DNA of 28,997 nucleotides, from positions 1 through 28,997 of the forward strand of contig JAYUQC010000150.1 in assembly GCA_043759735.1 (NCBI GenBank). The letters are read 5' to 3'. A program made the translations under genes and the position numbers. The notes beneath the pieces were generated by a model, which saw only the letters and a list, made by a program, of their open reading frames with translations, searched no databases and had not been told where the DNA came from. Within the stretch, counting starts at the first letter, position 1, and every line of letters begins with the position of its first letter. Of the stretch, positions 10,525 to 17,537 are shown piece by piece. This DNA comes from CAISIP01 sp043759735 (GTDB lineage: Bacteria > Pseudomonadota > Gammaproteobacteria > Burkholderiales > Burkholderiaceae_C).

Positions 10525-10655
10525 GGTGCTCGTATCGCTGATCGCATACCTGCCCCTGAGCGTCGGCAAGGCGCTGGCGCAACGCATGGCAATGTCGGCG
10601 AAGATGGCTCTCCATGAATTGCCGGCAATCCTTGGGTACCGCGCTGCCGGATGGA

Positions 10656-10880
10656 CACGAAGTATCCGCTGCCTCGGCGCGCTTCGAGGTAACCGTCCGA
10701 GACAAGCCGGTTGTACGCCTCCACAACCGTGGGCGCACTCACGCCGCATTCTCTCGCAAGCAGGCGCACCGAGTGCATCTTGGCACCAACGCGCAGGAAT
10801 CCATCTTCGATCTTGCGACGCAGCTTTTCCTCTATTTGCGCGACATACGGCGCCGAGCCATCAAAGTCGATGGAAATCAT
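10656..10880 (-). pseudogene. Truncated MocR/GntR-type regulator: winged-helix domain only
   Basis: From the ATG at 10880 the minus strand encodes a clear GntR winged helix of ~75 residues: PYVAQIEEKLRRKI, then SVRLLARECGVSAPTVVEAY and LEARRGSGYFV. The wording is that of the MocR/PdxR subfamily, which normally continues into a ~350-residue PLP aminotransferase-like domain. Here similarity stops near 10656. The frame then runs with no recognisable domain into the antisense of glxR, reaching a stop only at 10149; neither other minus frame shows an aminotransferase. I read this as a decayed remnant. A short DNA-binding protein is the alternative. It is the only item I see in the 10525-11039 gap (515 nt): 10525-10655 and 10881-11039 hold nothing else I recognise. 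Confidence 0.65.
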
Positions 10881-11039
10881 GCGGCGCAGTGTATAAGATC
10901 GTTGGTCATTGCCCTCGCAGCAGCCTGCAGGATGCAGGGCAACTGGCAATCCAGTACGCCGCGACGCCGGACTGCGCCCGAGCCGGACCGATGAAGCATG
11001 ATCCCCAGTGCCACCAGCAATAAAAATGGAGACAACAAG

Positions 11040-12530
11040 ATGAAACTCGTGATTGCCCAGATGAAGCACGAGACGAACACCTACTCACCGGTGCCGACGC
11101 CGCTGGCGCGTTTTGCCGTTGGCGGCGGTGTTCCCCCTGAAGGCGATGCTGCACATACGGCGTACCAGGGCACCGGCTCAGCCATTGCCGCATTCATCGA
11201 CCTGGCCGAGCAAGCCGGTGCGCAGTACACCATCGCCATCGCGGCGAGCGCGTGGCCCAGCGGACCCGTCGAGGATGGCGCGTTCGAATACATCGTCGCG
11301 CGTATTTGCACTGCGGTTGCTCGGGGTTGCGATGCGGTGTTGCTGGATCTGCATGGCGCGATGGTGACGCAAAGCCACGAGGACGGCGAAGGAGAACTGC
11401 TGCGACGCATCCGTGCCATTGCGCCAGACACACCGATCGCCGTGGCACTCGACATGCACACCAACCTGTACGACGCGATAGGCGCTAACGCCACCGCCAT
11501 CGCTGGTTACCAGACCTATCCGCATGTGGACTTGTACGAAACCGGGCAACGGGCCGGCCGCGCCGTGCTGGCCCTGTTGGCGGGCCAGGCCCGACCCACC
11601 ATGGCTTGGGGCCGCAAGCCGATGTTGCCGCACGTGATGCGCCAGGGCACCGACGACTCGCCGAACCGTGAACTGCAGGCGCGTTGCCGCGAGATGGAAT
11701 CCCAAGGCGCCCTGTGCGCAAGCCTGTTCGTCGGCTTCCCGCACGCGGATATCGAATTCGCGGGGCTTTCCGCGGTGGTGGTCACCGATGGCGACCTCGG
11801 GCAGGCGCGTCGCTGGTGCGACGAATTGCTGGAATTGGCATGGCAGCAGCGCGCCAAATTTGTCTTCAAAATCGAGCCGCTCGCTGACTCCCTGGCCCAA
11901 GCCCGGGCGCTGGCCAGCACCCGGCCCGCCGATAGCGGACCAATCGTGTTGCTCGATCACAGCGACAACTGTGCCTCGGGCGGCACCATGGATTGCATGA
12001 CCGTGCTGGGTGCGATTCTGGATGCCGGCCTGGAGAACGTGGTGGCGTTCGCCGTCTTCGACCCCGAAGCAGTGCAACAGATGCTTGCGGCCGGCATCGG
12101 TGCGCAGGTCACCTTGTCGCTCGGCGGAAAGCTCGACATGCCGGCCATTGGACTCAAGGGGCAGCCGCGCATCGTGAGCGGTCGCGTACAGCTATTGTGC
12201 GACGGCCGCTACCGCAACCGCGGCCCGATGTCGGGCGGCGAACTCAATACCATGGGGCCGAGCGCCGTTCTCGACACCGGCAAAGTGCGGATAGTCGTCA
12301 TCTCCAGTCACGTGGAGCCGCACGACCTGGCTGCGTTCAGCGCGGTCGGCGTCGCACCAGAGACCGTGCAGTTCCTGATGATCAAGAGCCGCGTACATTG
12401 GCGCGCCGGGTTGCAATCGCTGGCCCATGCGGTAGTCGAATGCGCGGGCACCGGCGTATGTACTTCGGACTACGCGGCGCTGCGATTCGCCAACATCAGA
12501 AGACCGATATATCCGCTGGACCCGTTTTGA
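11040..12530 (+). CDS. MlrC-type M81 metallopeptidase-family protein, copy 1
   Basis: A 496-residue member of the family named after MlrC, the microcystin-degradation metallopeptidase; most chromosomal relatives have unknown substrates. The start MKLVIAQMKHETNTYSP has GGAG 8 nt upstream; the 14 codons before it in frame have no ribosome site. The N-terminal domain (~1-290) has KHETNTY, LDLHGAMVT and ALDMHTNL with Asp138, His140, and then His162 (TYPHVDLYETG). That D-x-H plus a later His is the likely zinc site by analogy with MlrC. The C-terminal domain (~310-496) has LLDHSDNCASGG and ends RRPIYPLDPF. No signal peptide is seen, so it is cytoplasmic. A second 496-residue paralogue follows after 167 nt on the same strand. 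The broken MocR gene is divergent from it. Confidence 0.88.
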   Translation: MKLVIAQMKHETNTYSPVPTPLARFAVGGGVPPEGDAAHTAYQGTGSAIAAFIDLAEQAGAQYTIAIAASAWPSGPVEDGAFEYIVARICTAVARGCDAVLLDLHGAMVTQSHEDGEGELLRRIRAIAPDTPIAVALDMHTNLYDAIGANATAIAGYQTYPHVDLYETGQRAGRAVLALLAGQARPTMAWGRKPMLPHVMRQGTDDSPNRELQARCREMESQGALCASLFVGFPHADIEFAGLSAVVVTDGDLGQARRWCDELLELAWQQRAKFVFKIEPLADSLAQARALASTRPADSGPIVLLDHSDNCASGGTMDCMTVLGAILDAGLENVVAFAVFDPEAVQQMLAAGIGAQVTLSLGGKLDMPAIGLKGQPRIVSGRVQLLCDGRYRNRGPMSGGELNTMGPSAVLDTGKVRIVVISSHVEPHDLAAFSAVGVAPETVQFLMIKSRVHWRAGLQSLAHAVVECAGTGVCTSDYAALRFANIRRPIYPLDPF

Positions 12531-12697
12531 GCCAAGACACCCTGGGCCATCAGCGGTCGCACCACCTTGAACGAGGCAGCGCAACGACCTGCCCAGGCCC
12601 CTTCCCAGTGCTTCGCCTGCGCCGGGAGTGGGCTGCGGTCCCGCTGCACCGCAATCGACTGACAATCCGACCGTCCACTTTCCGAAGGCGCGCCACC

Positions 12698-14188
12698 ATG
12701 ATCCGCATTGCCACCGCTGGTTTCCTGCACGAGTCCAACACCTTCTCCAGCATTCCGGCCAGCCTGGACTTGTGGCGGCGCGCCGGCATGCTGGAGGATG
12801 CGCAGGCGATCCGTGCCGAATACGCCAGCTCACAGTCCACGCTGGCCGGCTTCATGGCCGCTGCCGCCGAAGATCCCGAGGTCGAACTGGTGCCACTGTT
12901 CTTTGCGCGGCTGACACCCATGGGCGCGATCACGGCCGAGGCGATCGCGTACCTGATCGGGCGGGTCGTTGGGGCGATCCGTGACAACGGTCCGTGGGAC
13001 GCCGTGCTGCTGCCGCAGCACGGCGCAGCGGTGTCCGAGACCTGGCTCGACGCGGATGGAGAACTGGTGCGCCGGGTACGCGAAACCGTGGGCCCCAAGG
13101 TGCCGATCGGCCAGGCGCTGGACATGCATGGCAACCTGTCGGCGCAGATGGTGCACAACGCCGACATCACCACGGTCTACCAGACCAACCCGCACGTCGA
13201 CGCGTATGCGCAAGCGCGGTTGTGCGCGCGCCTGACGCTGCAGACCGTGCGCGGCACGATCCGCCCGACCAGCGCAATCGAGATGCCGCCGCTGCTGGTC
13301 AACATCCTGTGCCAGGGAACCAGCGACGCGCCGATGTCGGATCTGCTCATGCTTGCCGACCTGCAGCGCCGGCGCCCCGGTGTGTTGTCGGTCAGTGTGG
13401 TGGAGGGTTATCCGTACGCGGACGTGCCCGAGATGGGCATGTCGTTCATCGCCGTCACCGACAACGACCAGGCGCTGGCCAACGACGTCGCGCGCCAATT
13501 GGCACTGGCCGCCTGGGGCATGCGGGTGAAACTCAACCAGGGCGGCACCCCGATCGACGCGGCGCTGCTGCGCGCCCAGGCGGCGCCGGCCGGCCCGGTG
13601 GTGTTGTTCGACGTGGGCGACAACGTGGGCGGCGGCAGCCCGGGCGACTCGACCCACATCCTGCACGCCGCGCGCCGGCTCGGCGTGAAGAATTTGCTGC
13701 AGGTGGTCTGCGACCGCGACGTGGTGCACCAGTGTCAGGCGGTGGGTGTCGGCGAGCGCATCGACGCTTTGGTCGGCGGCAAGACCGACGGCAGGCACGG
13801 CGCGCCGTTTGCCATCCAGGCCACAGTCACCGCCCTGTCCGACGGGCGTTACGAAGAAACCGGCCCCACGCACGGCGGTTTTCGCTTTTACAACGACGGA
13901 CCCAGTTGCGCCCTGCGCACCGACGACGGTTACGTGCTGGTGCTGACCTCGCGCGGCGCCGGTTCGTCCAGTCTGCAGCAGTTCCGCATGCTGGACATCG
14001 AACCGCTGAACATGAAGGTCATCGTCGCCAAGGGAGTGCATTCGCCCCGCCCGGCGATGGAGCCGATCGCCAAGGAGATGATCTGGGTCGCCACGCCGGG
14101 TGTGACCACAGCCGATCTGTCGACCTTCAGCTACCACCACCGCCGGGTGCCGCTGTACCCGCTGGAGCCCGATACCCGTTGGCCCTGA
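12698..14188 (+). CDS. MlrC-type M81 metallopeptidase-family protein, copy 2
   Basis: Second member of the same family, also 496 residues, but clearly diverged from copy 1. The start MIRIATAGFLHESNTFSS has a weak GAAGG 10 nt upstream; the frame is open far upstream, but that part overlaps copy 1 in another frame. Family motifs: FLHESNTF, LLPQHGAAVSE, ALDMHGNLS with Asp142 and His144, NPHVDAYAQA with His166 (the same 22-residue His-His spacing as copy 1), EGYPYADVPEMG and DVGDNVGGGSPGD. It ends RRVPLYPLEPDTRWP. No signal peptide is seen. The substrate is unknown; calling it a microcystinase would be over-annotation. It is convergent with the PEP-CTERM gene. Confidence 0.88.
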   Translation: MIRIATAGFLHESNTFSSIPASLDLWRRAGMLEDAQAIRAEYASSQSTLAGFMAAAAEDPEVELVPLFFARLTPMGAITAEAIAYLIGRVVGAIRDNGPWDAVLLPQHGAAVSETWLDADGELVRRVRETVGPKVPIGQALDMHGNLSAQMVHNADITTVYQTNPHVDAYAQARLCARLTLQTVRGTIRPTSAIEMPPLLVNILCQGTSDAPMSDLLMLADLQRRRPGVLSVSVVEGYPYADVPEMGMSFIAVTDNDQALANDVARQLALAAWGMRVKLNQGGTPIDAALLRAQAAPAGPVVLFDVGDNVGGGSPGDSTHILHAARRLGVKNLLQVVCDRDVVHQCQAVGVGERIDALVGGKTDGRHGAPFAIQATVTALSDGRYEETGPTHGGFRFYNDGPSCALRTDDGYVLVLTSRGAGSSSLQQFRMLDIEPLNMKVIVAKGVHSPRPAMEPIAKEMIWVATPGVTTADLSTFSYHHRRVPLYPLEPDTRWP

Positions 14189-14293
14189 TCCGGCGCCGAT
14201 GTCTGCCACGCCAATCGCGGCAGGACTGCGAGGCCGCCGAGGACATGCGGCGCGCGACGCTGGCCACCCGCCGGCCAGCCCAGGCTACCAGGA

Positions 14294-14316
14294 GGCCGGG
14301 TGATTGCCGCCCGGCC
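14294..14316. terminator. Hairpin between convergent genes, possible bidirectional terminator
   Basis: GGCCGGG (14294-14300), a 9-nt loop, then CCCGGCC (14310-14316). It lies between the end of the second MlrC-type gene and the end of the PEP-CTERM gene, which converge here. No T-run follows on either strand, so intrinsic termination would be inefficient. Confidence 0.4.
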
Positions 14317-14323
14317 GTCCCGA

Positions 14324-15184
14324 TCAGTCCGCCCGGTTCTTGCGTCTGCGCGCCACGGTCAGAATCAAAGAAACACCCAGTGCCAGCATTGCGGCCTCGG
14401 ACGGTTCGGGTACCGCACTGATCGAGGCGGTTTCAAAATGCCCGACCGACAGTGTCTGGTTTCCGCCCGACTCGATCGCCAGAACCTCCCACTCGTATTC
14501 GGTACCGAGACGCAGAAACCCGGCAGGTACCGCCATGCTGGTCGCCGTGGCTGGCATCATCACATCGAGAATAGTTTTTGGAATGCCAGCGAAACCCGAG
14601 TGCGGATTGACCACCAGGACCTGGTATCCCACGATCGGGCTACCGTTCGGCGCTGGAACCGGATTCCACCGGACCACCGTGTTGTTGAGGTCCACTTCCG
14701 CGCCTTCGCCCGGTGACAGGAGCTCCGGTCCCTGCGGGATGTTGTGCGTGAAGCGTGCGCTGCCCAGCAGGATCTCGCCGCCAAATCCTTCACCCTGGAT
14801 GCGGTAGTCGCCGGCTGGGAAGCGCTGGAGAAACGCGGCCAGCGACAACTGGTTGAAGTTCGGCTCCGCGCTCTCCAGGAACAGCTCGGTGCCGCCCTGC
14901 AAGCCAATCCTGCCGCTGGTGACCGTCGTGAAAACAGTCGCCCCGTTGGGGTCGAATACGTCCATGCGTTTCCAGGGGTCGGCGTCGATGAACAGTTGGA
15001 TGCCGACATCGTTGTCGGTCGCGTTCAGTTCGATCTTCATGCGTGCGTCCTTCAGTGGCACGACCACGGGCGATTGCGCCATCGCCGCCGGAGTCAAGAC
15101 CCCCACGACAACAGCGGCAACCACGACGGGTACGGCCTTCCGTCCAAACAATACAAGCCGATCGACAATTGCAGTCTTCTTCAT
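14324..15184 (-). CDS. PEP-CTERM-anchored surface/exported protein with fibronectin III-like domain
   Basis: A 286-residue exported protein. The start at 15184 (MKKTAIVDRLVLFGRK) has GGAG 8 nt upstream. Residues ~15-36 form the signal peptide (VVVAAVVVGVLTPAAMAQ). The middle (~45-150) is a beta-rich domain I do not recognise (FIDADPWKRMDVFDPNG). Residues ~152-250 look like a fibronectin type III repeat (ELLSPGEGAEVDL, VRWNPVPAPNG, YEWEVLAIESGG). The C-terminus has the complete sorting tripartite signal: VPEPSEAA (VPEP at 258-261), a transmembrane helix, and the basic RRRKNR. Such proteins are cut by exosortase (EpsH) and tend to be linked with exopolysaccharide. No exosortase gene is in this window. 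Divergent from the two-component system, it shares that system's upstream region. Confidence 0.85.
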   Translation of the reverse strand: MKKTAIVDRLVLFGRKAVPVVVAAVVVGVLTPAAMAQSPVVVPLKDARMKIELNATDNDVGIQLFIDADPWKRMDVFDPNGATVFTTVTSGRIGLQGGTELFLESAEPNFNQLSLAAFLQRFPAGDYRIQGEGFGGEILLGSARFTHNIPQGPELLSPGEGAEVDLNNTVVRWNPVPAPNGSPIVGYQVLVVNPHSGFAGIPKTILDVMMPATATSMAVPAGFLRLGTEYEWEVLAIESGGNQTLSVGHFETASISAVPEPSEAAMLALGVSLILTVARRRKNRAD

Positions 15185-15318
15185 GGTAGAAACTCCTGGT
15201 ATGGATAAGGGTTGAAAGAAAAGCCCCCAAGCCCAGTGCAGGCGAACTGGCCGTTCGTGCCGCACTGTGGCCGTGCCGGGCAAGTTGCGGCCACGGGACG
15301 GATGTTTGTCGTGGGCGA

Positions 15319-15355
15319 CTTAAGTCACACTTAAGCGGGCCCGGTCAAGCTTAAA
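15319..15355. promoter_or_regulatory. Tandem CTTAAG response-regulator box between the PEP-CTERM gene and the two-component genes
   Basis: CTTAAG (15319-15324), TCACA, CTTAAG (15330-15335) form an 11-bp-period repeat, and a CTTAAA follows at 15350-15355. This matches the type of site used by PmrA/QseB response regulators (CTTAA-type half-sites one helical turn apart). It lies ~109 bp before the response-regulator start and ~135 bp before the divergent PEP-CTERM start. Autoregulation is likely; control of the PEP-CTERM gene is possible. Apart from this site I see nothing definite in the 259-nt gap (15185-15443). Confidence 0.65.
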
Positions 15356-15443
15356 AAAGTGGCCGTCGCGCAAATCGGGTGGCTTGACGCGCACGACCAC
15401 GCCGGTGCCGGACCGGTTGGCGGCGGCTGGCAGGAGGGAATCC

Positions 15444-16103
15444 ATGCGACTGTTGCTGGTGGAAGACGACCCGATGATCGGCAAGGCGGTATGCCAGGGC
15501 CTGACACGGGCCGGTTTCTGCGTGGATTGGGTGAGCGACGGCCACGCGGCAAACCTGTCGATCGCCAACCAGGTCTACCAGACTGTGATTCTTGACCTCG
15601 GGCTGCCACGCCAGGATGGCCTGGCGGTGCTGATCGCAGTGCGATCGCGCCGCGACCCGGTTCCGGTGTTGATTGCCACCGCGCGCGATGCCGTGACCGA
15701 CCGGGTTGCGGGGCTGAACGCCGGCGCCGACGACTACCTCGTCAAACCCTATGACCTCGACGAGCTGATCGCACGGGTCCGTGCCCTGGTTCGCCGGCAT
15801 GCCGGCAATGCGACACCGCTGCTGGAATGCGGGTCGTTGCGCGTCGACCCGGTGGCGCGCACGGTCAGGCTCGACGGACAACCGGTGGCCTTGTCGGCAC
15901 GCGAATTCAGCGTGCTGGAGGCGCTCATGCAAAGGCCCGGGGCCGTGCTGTCGCGCGATCGCCTGGAGGACGCGGTCTACGGCTGGTCGGCAGAACTCGG
16001 CAGCAACGCGGTCGAGGTGCACCTGCACCACCTGCGAAAGAAGCTCGGCGCCAATCGCATCCGCAATGTTCGCGGCGTCGGCTATTGCGTCTCGGAGACT
16101 TGA
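15444..16103 (+). CDS. OmpR/QseB-type response regulator
   Basis: A 219-residue transcriptional response regulator. The start MRLLLVEDDPMIGKAV has AGGAGG 6 nt upstream; an open frame begins earlier but has no ribosome site. The receiver domain (~1-115) has the acidic pair in VEDD, phospho-acceptor Asp51 (VILDLGLPRQDG) and Lys101 (YLVKPYDLDEL). The OmpR-type winged helix (~125-217) has LSAREFSVLEALM, AVEVHLHHLRKKL and IRNVRGVGYCV. The wording is closest to the QseB/TctD/PmrA group, which agrees with the CTTAAG boxes upstream. The histidine kinase gene starts 1 nt after its stop. Confidence 0.95.
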   Translation: MRLLLVEDDPMIGKAVCQGLTRAGFCVDWVSDGHAANLSIANQVYQTVILDLGLPRQDGLAVLIAVRSRRDPVPVLIATARDAVTDRVAGLNAGADDYLVKPYDLDELIARVRALVRRHAGNATPLLECGSLRVDPVARTVRLDGQPVALSAREFSVLEALMQRPGAVLSRDRLEDAVYGWSAELGSNAVEVHLHHLRKKLGANRIRNVRGVGYCVSET

Positions 16104-16104
16104 C

Positions 16105-17496
16105 GTGGGCTCGATCCGCCGGCTGCTGATGCTGCGCATGGCCTTGGCGCTTGTCGCCGGCGGCCTGCTGCTGGGCTTTGCGACCTATGAATTCACGCGC
16201 CAGGAAATGGCCGATGTGTTCGATGAGCAGCTTCAGCAGCTTGCGGTGTCCGTCCGCACACACTACCGCGGCGACAGCCCAACGACACCTGCGACTCCTG
16301 GCACGGCTGCCGATCTGGAAGACAGCGGGTTCGTGACGCAGATCTGGAACCTGGACCAACAGCGTGTCTTCCTGTCGTTTCCGGCCGCCGATATACCCTG
16401 GGTGGCGAGCGAGGGCTACCACACCCTGGAAACACGGCAGGGCACCTGGCGCGTGTATGCGCAGCGCTCGCCCACCCACCTGATACAGGCGGCCCAATGG
16501 ATGGCCGCACGCGAAGACCTTGCCGTCGACACCGCGGTGGAAATCTTGCTTCCGAACCTGGCCGCCACACTGGTGCTGATCGCCGTGCTGCTGTTGCTCG
16601 CGCTGCGCCGTGGCCTGGCGCCGCTGACACACACCTCCAACGAGGTCGGACAGCGCAGCGCTACCTCGCTGGAGCCGATCGCCACCATAGCCTTGCCGTC
16701 CGAGCTCCGGCCACTGGTCGAATCCGTGAACGCCCTGATGGCGAGGCTCGCGTTGGCGTTGTCGGCGCAGCGCCGCTTCACGGCGGACGCGGCGCACGAG
16801 TTGCGCACGCCGCTTGCTGCCTTGCGGTTGCAGATGCAATTGCTCGAAAAGGCCACCAGTCCGGCGATGCGTGAGGAAGCCATGGCAGATATGGCCCGCG
16901 GGCTGGACCGCGCAACCCATCTGGTCCAACAACTGCTGCAACTTGCGCGGCTCATGCCGGACGCGAGCGACCGCACGCTACACGCCGTCGACCTGGCCGG
17001 ACTGGTCAAATCCGTGGTGGCAGACTTCAGCACCCTGGCGCACGCTCGCGGAATCGACCTCGGCGCCGTCATGGATCCGATGGCACCAGGTGCCGGTGCG
17101 GTCCTGGGTGACGCAGAACATCTGCGCATGCTGCTGGACAATCTGGTCGGCAACGCCGTGCAGTACACCCCGCGCGGCGGCCAGGTCGATGTGCGCTTGC
17201 GTGTGGCGGAGTCCTTCCTTGCGCTGGAGGTGGCCGATTCCGGGCCGGGTATTCCGACGGCGGAACGGGAGCGGGTGTTCGACCGGTTCTATCGCGGGAC
17301 GAGCGCGCTCGCGGCCGGGAACGCCACACAGGGCACGGGGCTGGGCCTGGCGATCGTGAAGGAGGTGGCCGAGCGGCACAGTGCCCGCATTCACCTGCAA
17401 GACGGTTTGGCTGCACCGGACGGCCGGCGCGGGCTGATGGTTTGCGTGACGTTCCAGGCTCTTGAGAAAACGCCGGGCCGCTCCCAAGTTTTATAA
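16105..17496 (+). CDS. Sensor histidine kinase, QseC/TctE-like
   Basis: Inner-membrane sensor kinase of 463 residues, partner of the response regulator just upstream. I chose the GTG at 16105 (MGSIRRLLMLRMAL) because GGAG lies 7 nt upstream and the gap to the previous stop is 1 nt; the open frame itself extends back over the regulator. TM1 is at ~8-26. The periplasmic sensor (~27-145) resembles the 2CSK_N type (FVTQIWNLDQQRVF, GTWRVYAQRS). TM2 is at ~149-170. The HisKA H-box is FTADAAHELRTPL with His231. ATP-binding motifs are LLDNLVGNAVQYT (N), ADSGPGIP (G1) and GTGLGLAIV (G2). The gene ends at a hairpin-rich repeat. The signal is unknown. Confidence 0.94.
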   Translation: MGSIRRLLMLRMALALVAGGLLLGFATYEFTRQEMADVFDEQLQQLAVSVRTHYRGDSPTTPATPGTAADLEDSGFVTQIWNLDQQRVFLSFPAADIPWVASEGYHTLETRQGTWRVYAQRSPTHLIQAAQWMAAREDLAVDTAVEILLPNLAATLVLIAVLLLLALRRGLAPLTHTSNEVGQRSATSLEPIATIALPSELRPLVESVNALMARLALALSAQRRFTADAAHELRTPLAALRLQMQLLEKATSPAMREEAMADMARGLDRATHLVQQLLQLARLMPDASDRTLHAVDLAGLVKSVVADFSTLAHARGIDLGAVMDPMAPGAGAVLGDAEHLRMLLDNLVGNAVQYTPRGGQVDVRLRVAESFLALEVADSGPGIPTAERERVFDRFYRGTSALAAGNATQGTGLGLAIVKEVAERHSARIHLQDGLAAPDGRRGLMVCVTFQALEKTPGRSQVL

Positions 17497-17498
17497 CA

Positions 17499-17535
17499 CC
17501 CCCTCGGGGGGCCTGGCGAAGCCAGGGCTGGGGGC
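17499..17535. repeat. C-run/G-run extragenic hairpin element between convergent genes
   Basis: CCCCC-TC-GGGGGG (17499-17511) is followed at once by CCTGGC-GAA-GCCAGG (17512-17526) and then a further G-run (17530-17534). The first C-run could also pair with the last G-run around the inner hairpin. It lies 2 nt after the histidine kinase stop and just before the end of the convergent outer-membrane protein gene. It resembles the C-run/G-run extragenic repeats I associate with Comamonadaceae genomes, and may act as a bidirectional terminator. Only one copy is seen here. Confidence 0.55.
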
Positions 17536-17537
17536 GC

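Noticed and set aside
10149..10655. Continuation of the MocR/GntR protein into a novel C-terminal domain
   Set aside because: This stretch is the antisense of glxR plus the short gap after it and shows no domain; openness is explained by GC-rich coding on the other strand.
15250..15320. A sigma-54-like site upstream of the PEP-CTERM gene (GTGGCCGCAACTTGC on the minus strand)
   Set aside because: PEP-CTERM genes are sometimes RpoN-dependent, but the GG-to-GC spacing here is 9 nt instead of the required 10, and the CAC part is absent.
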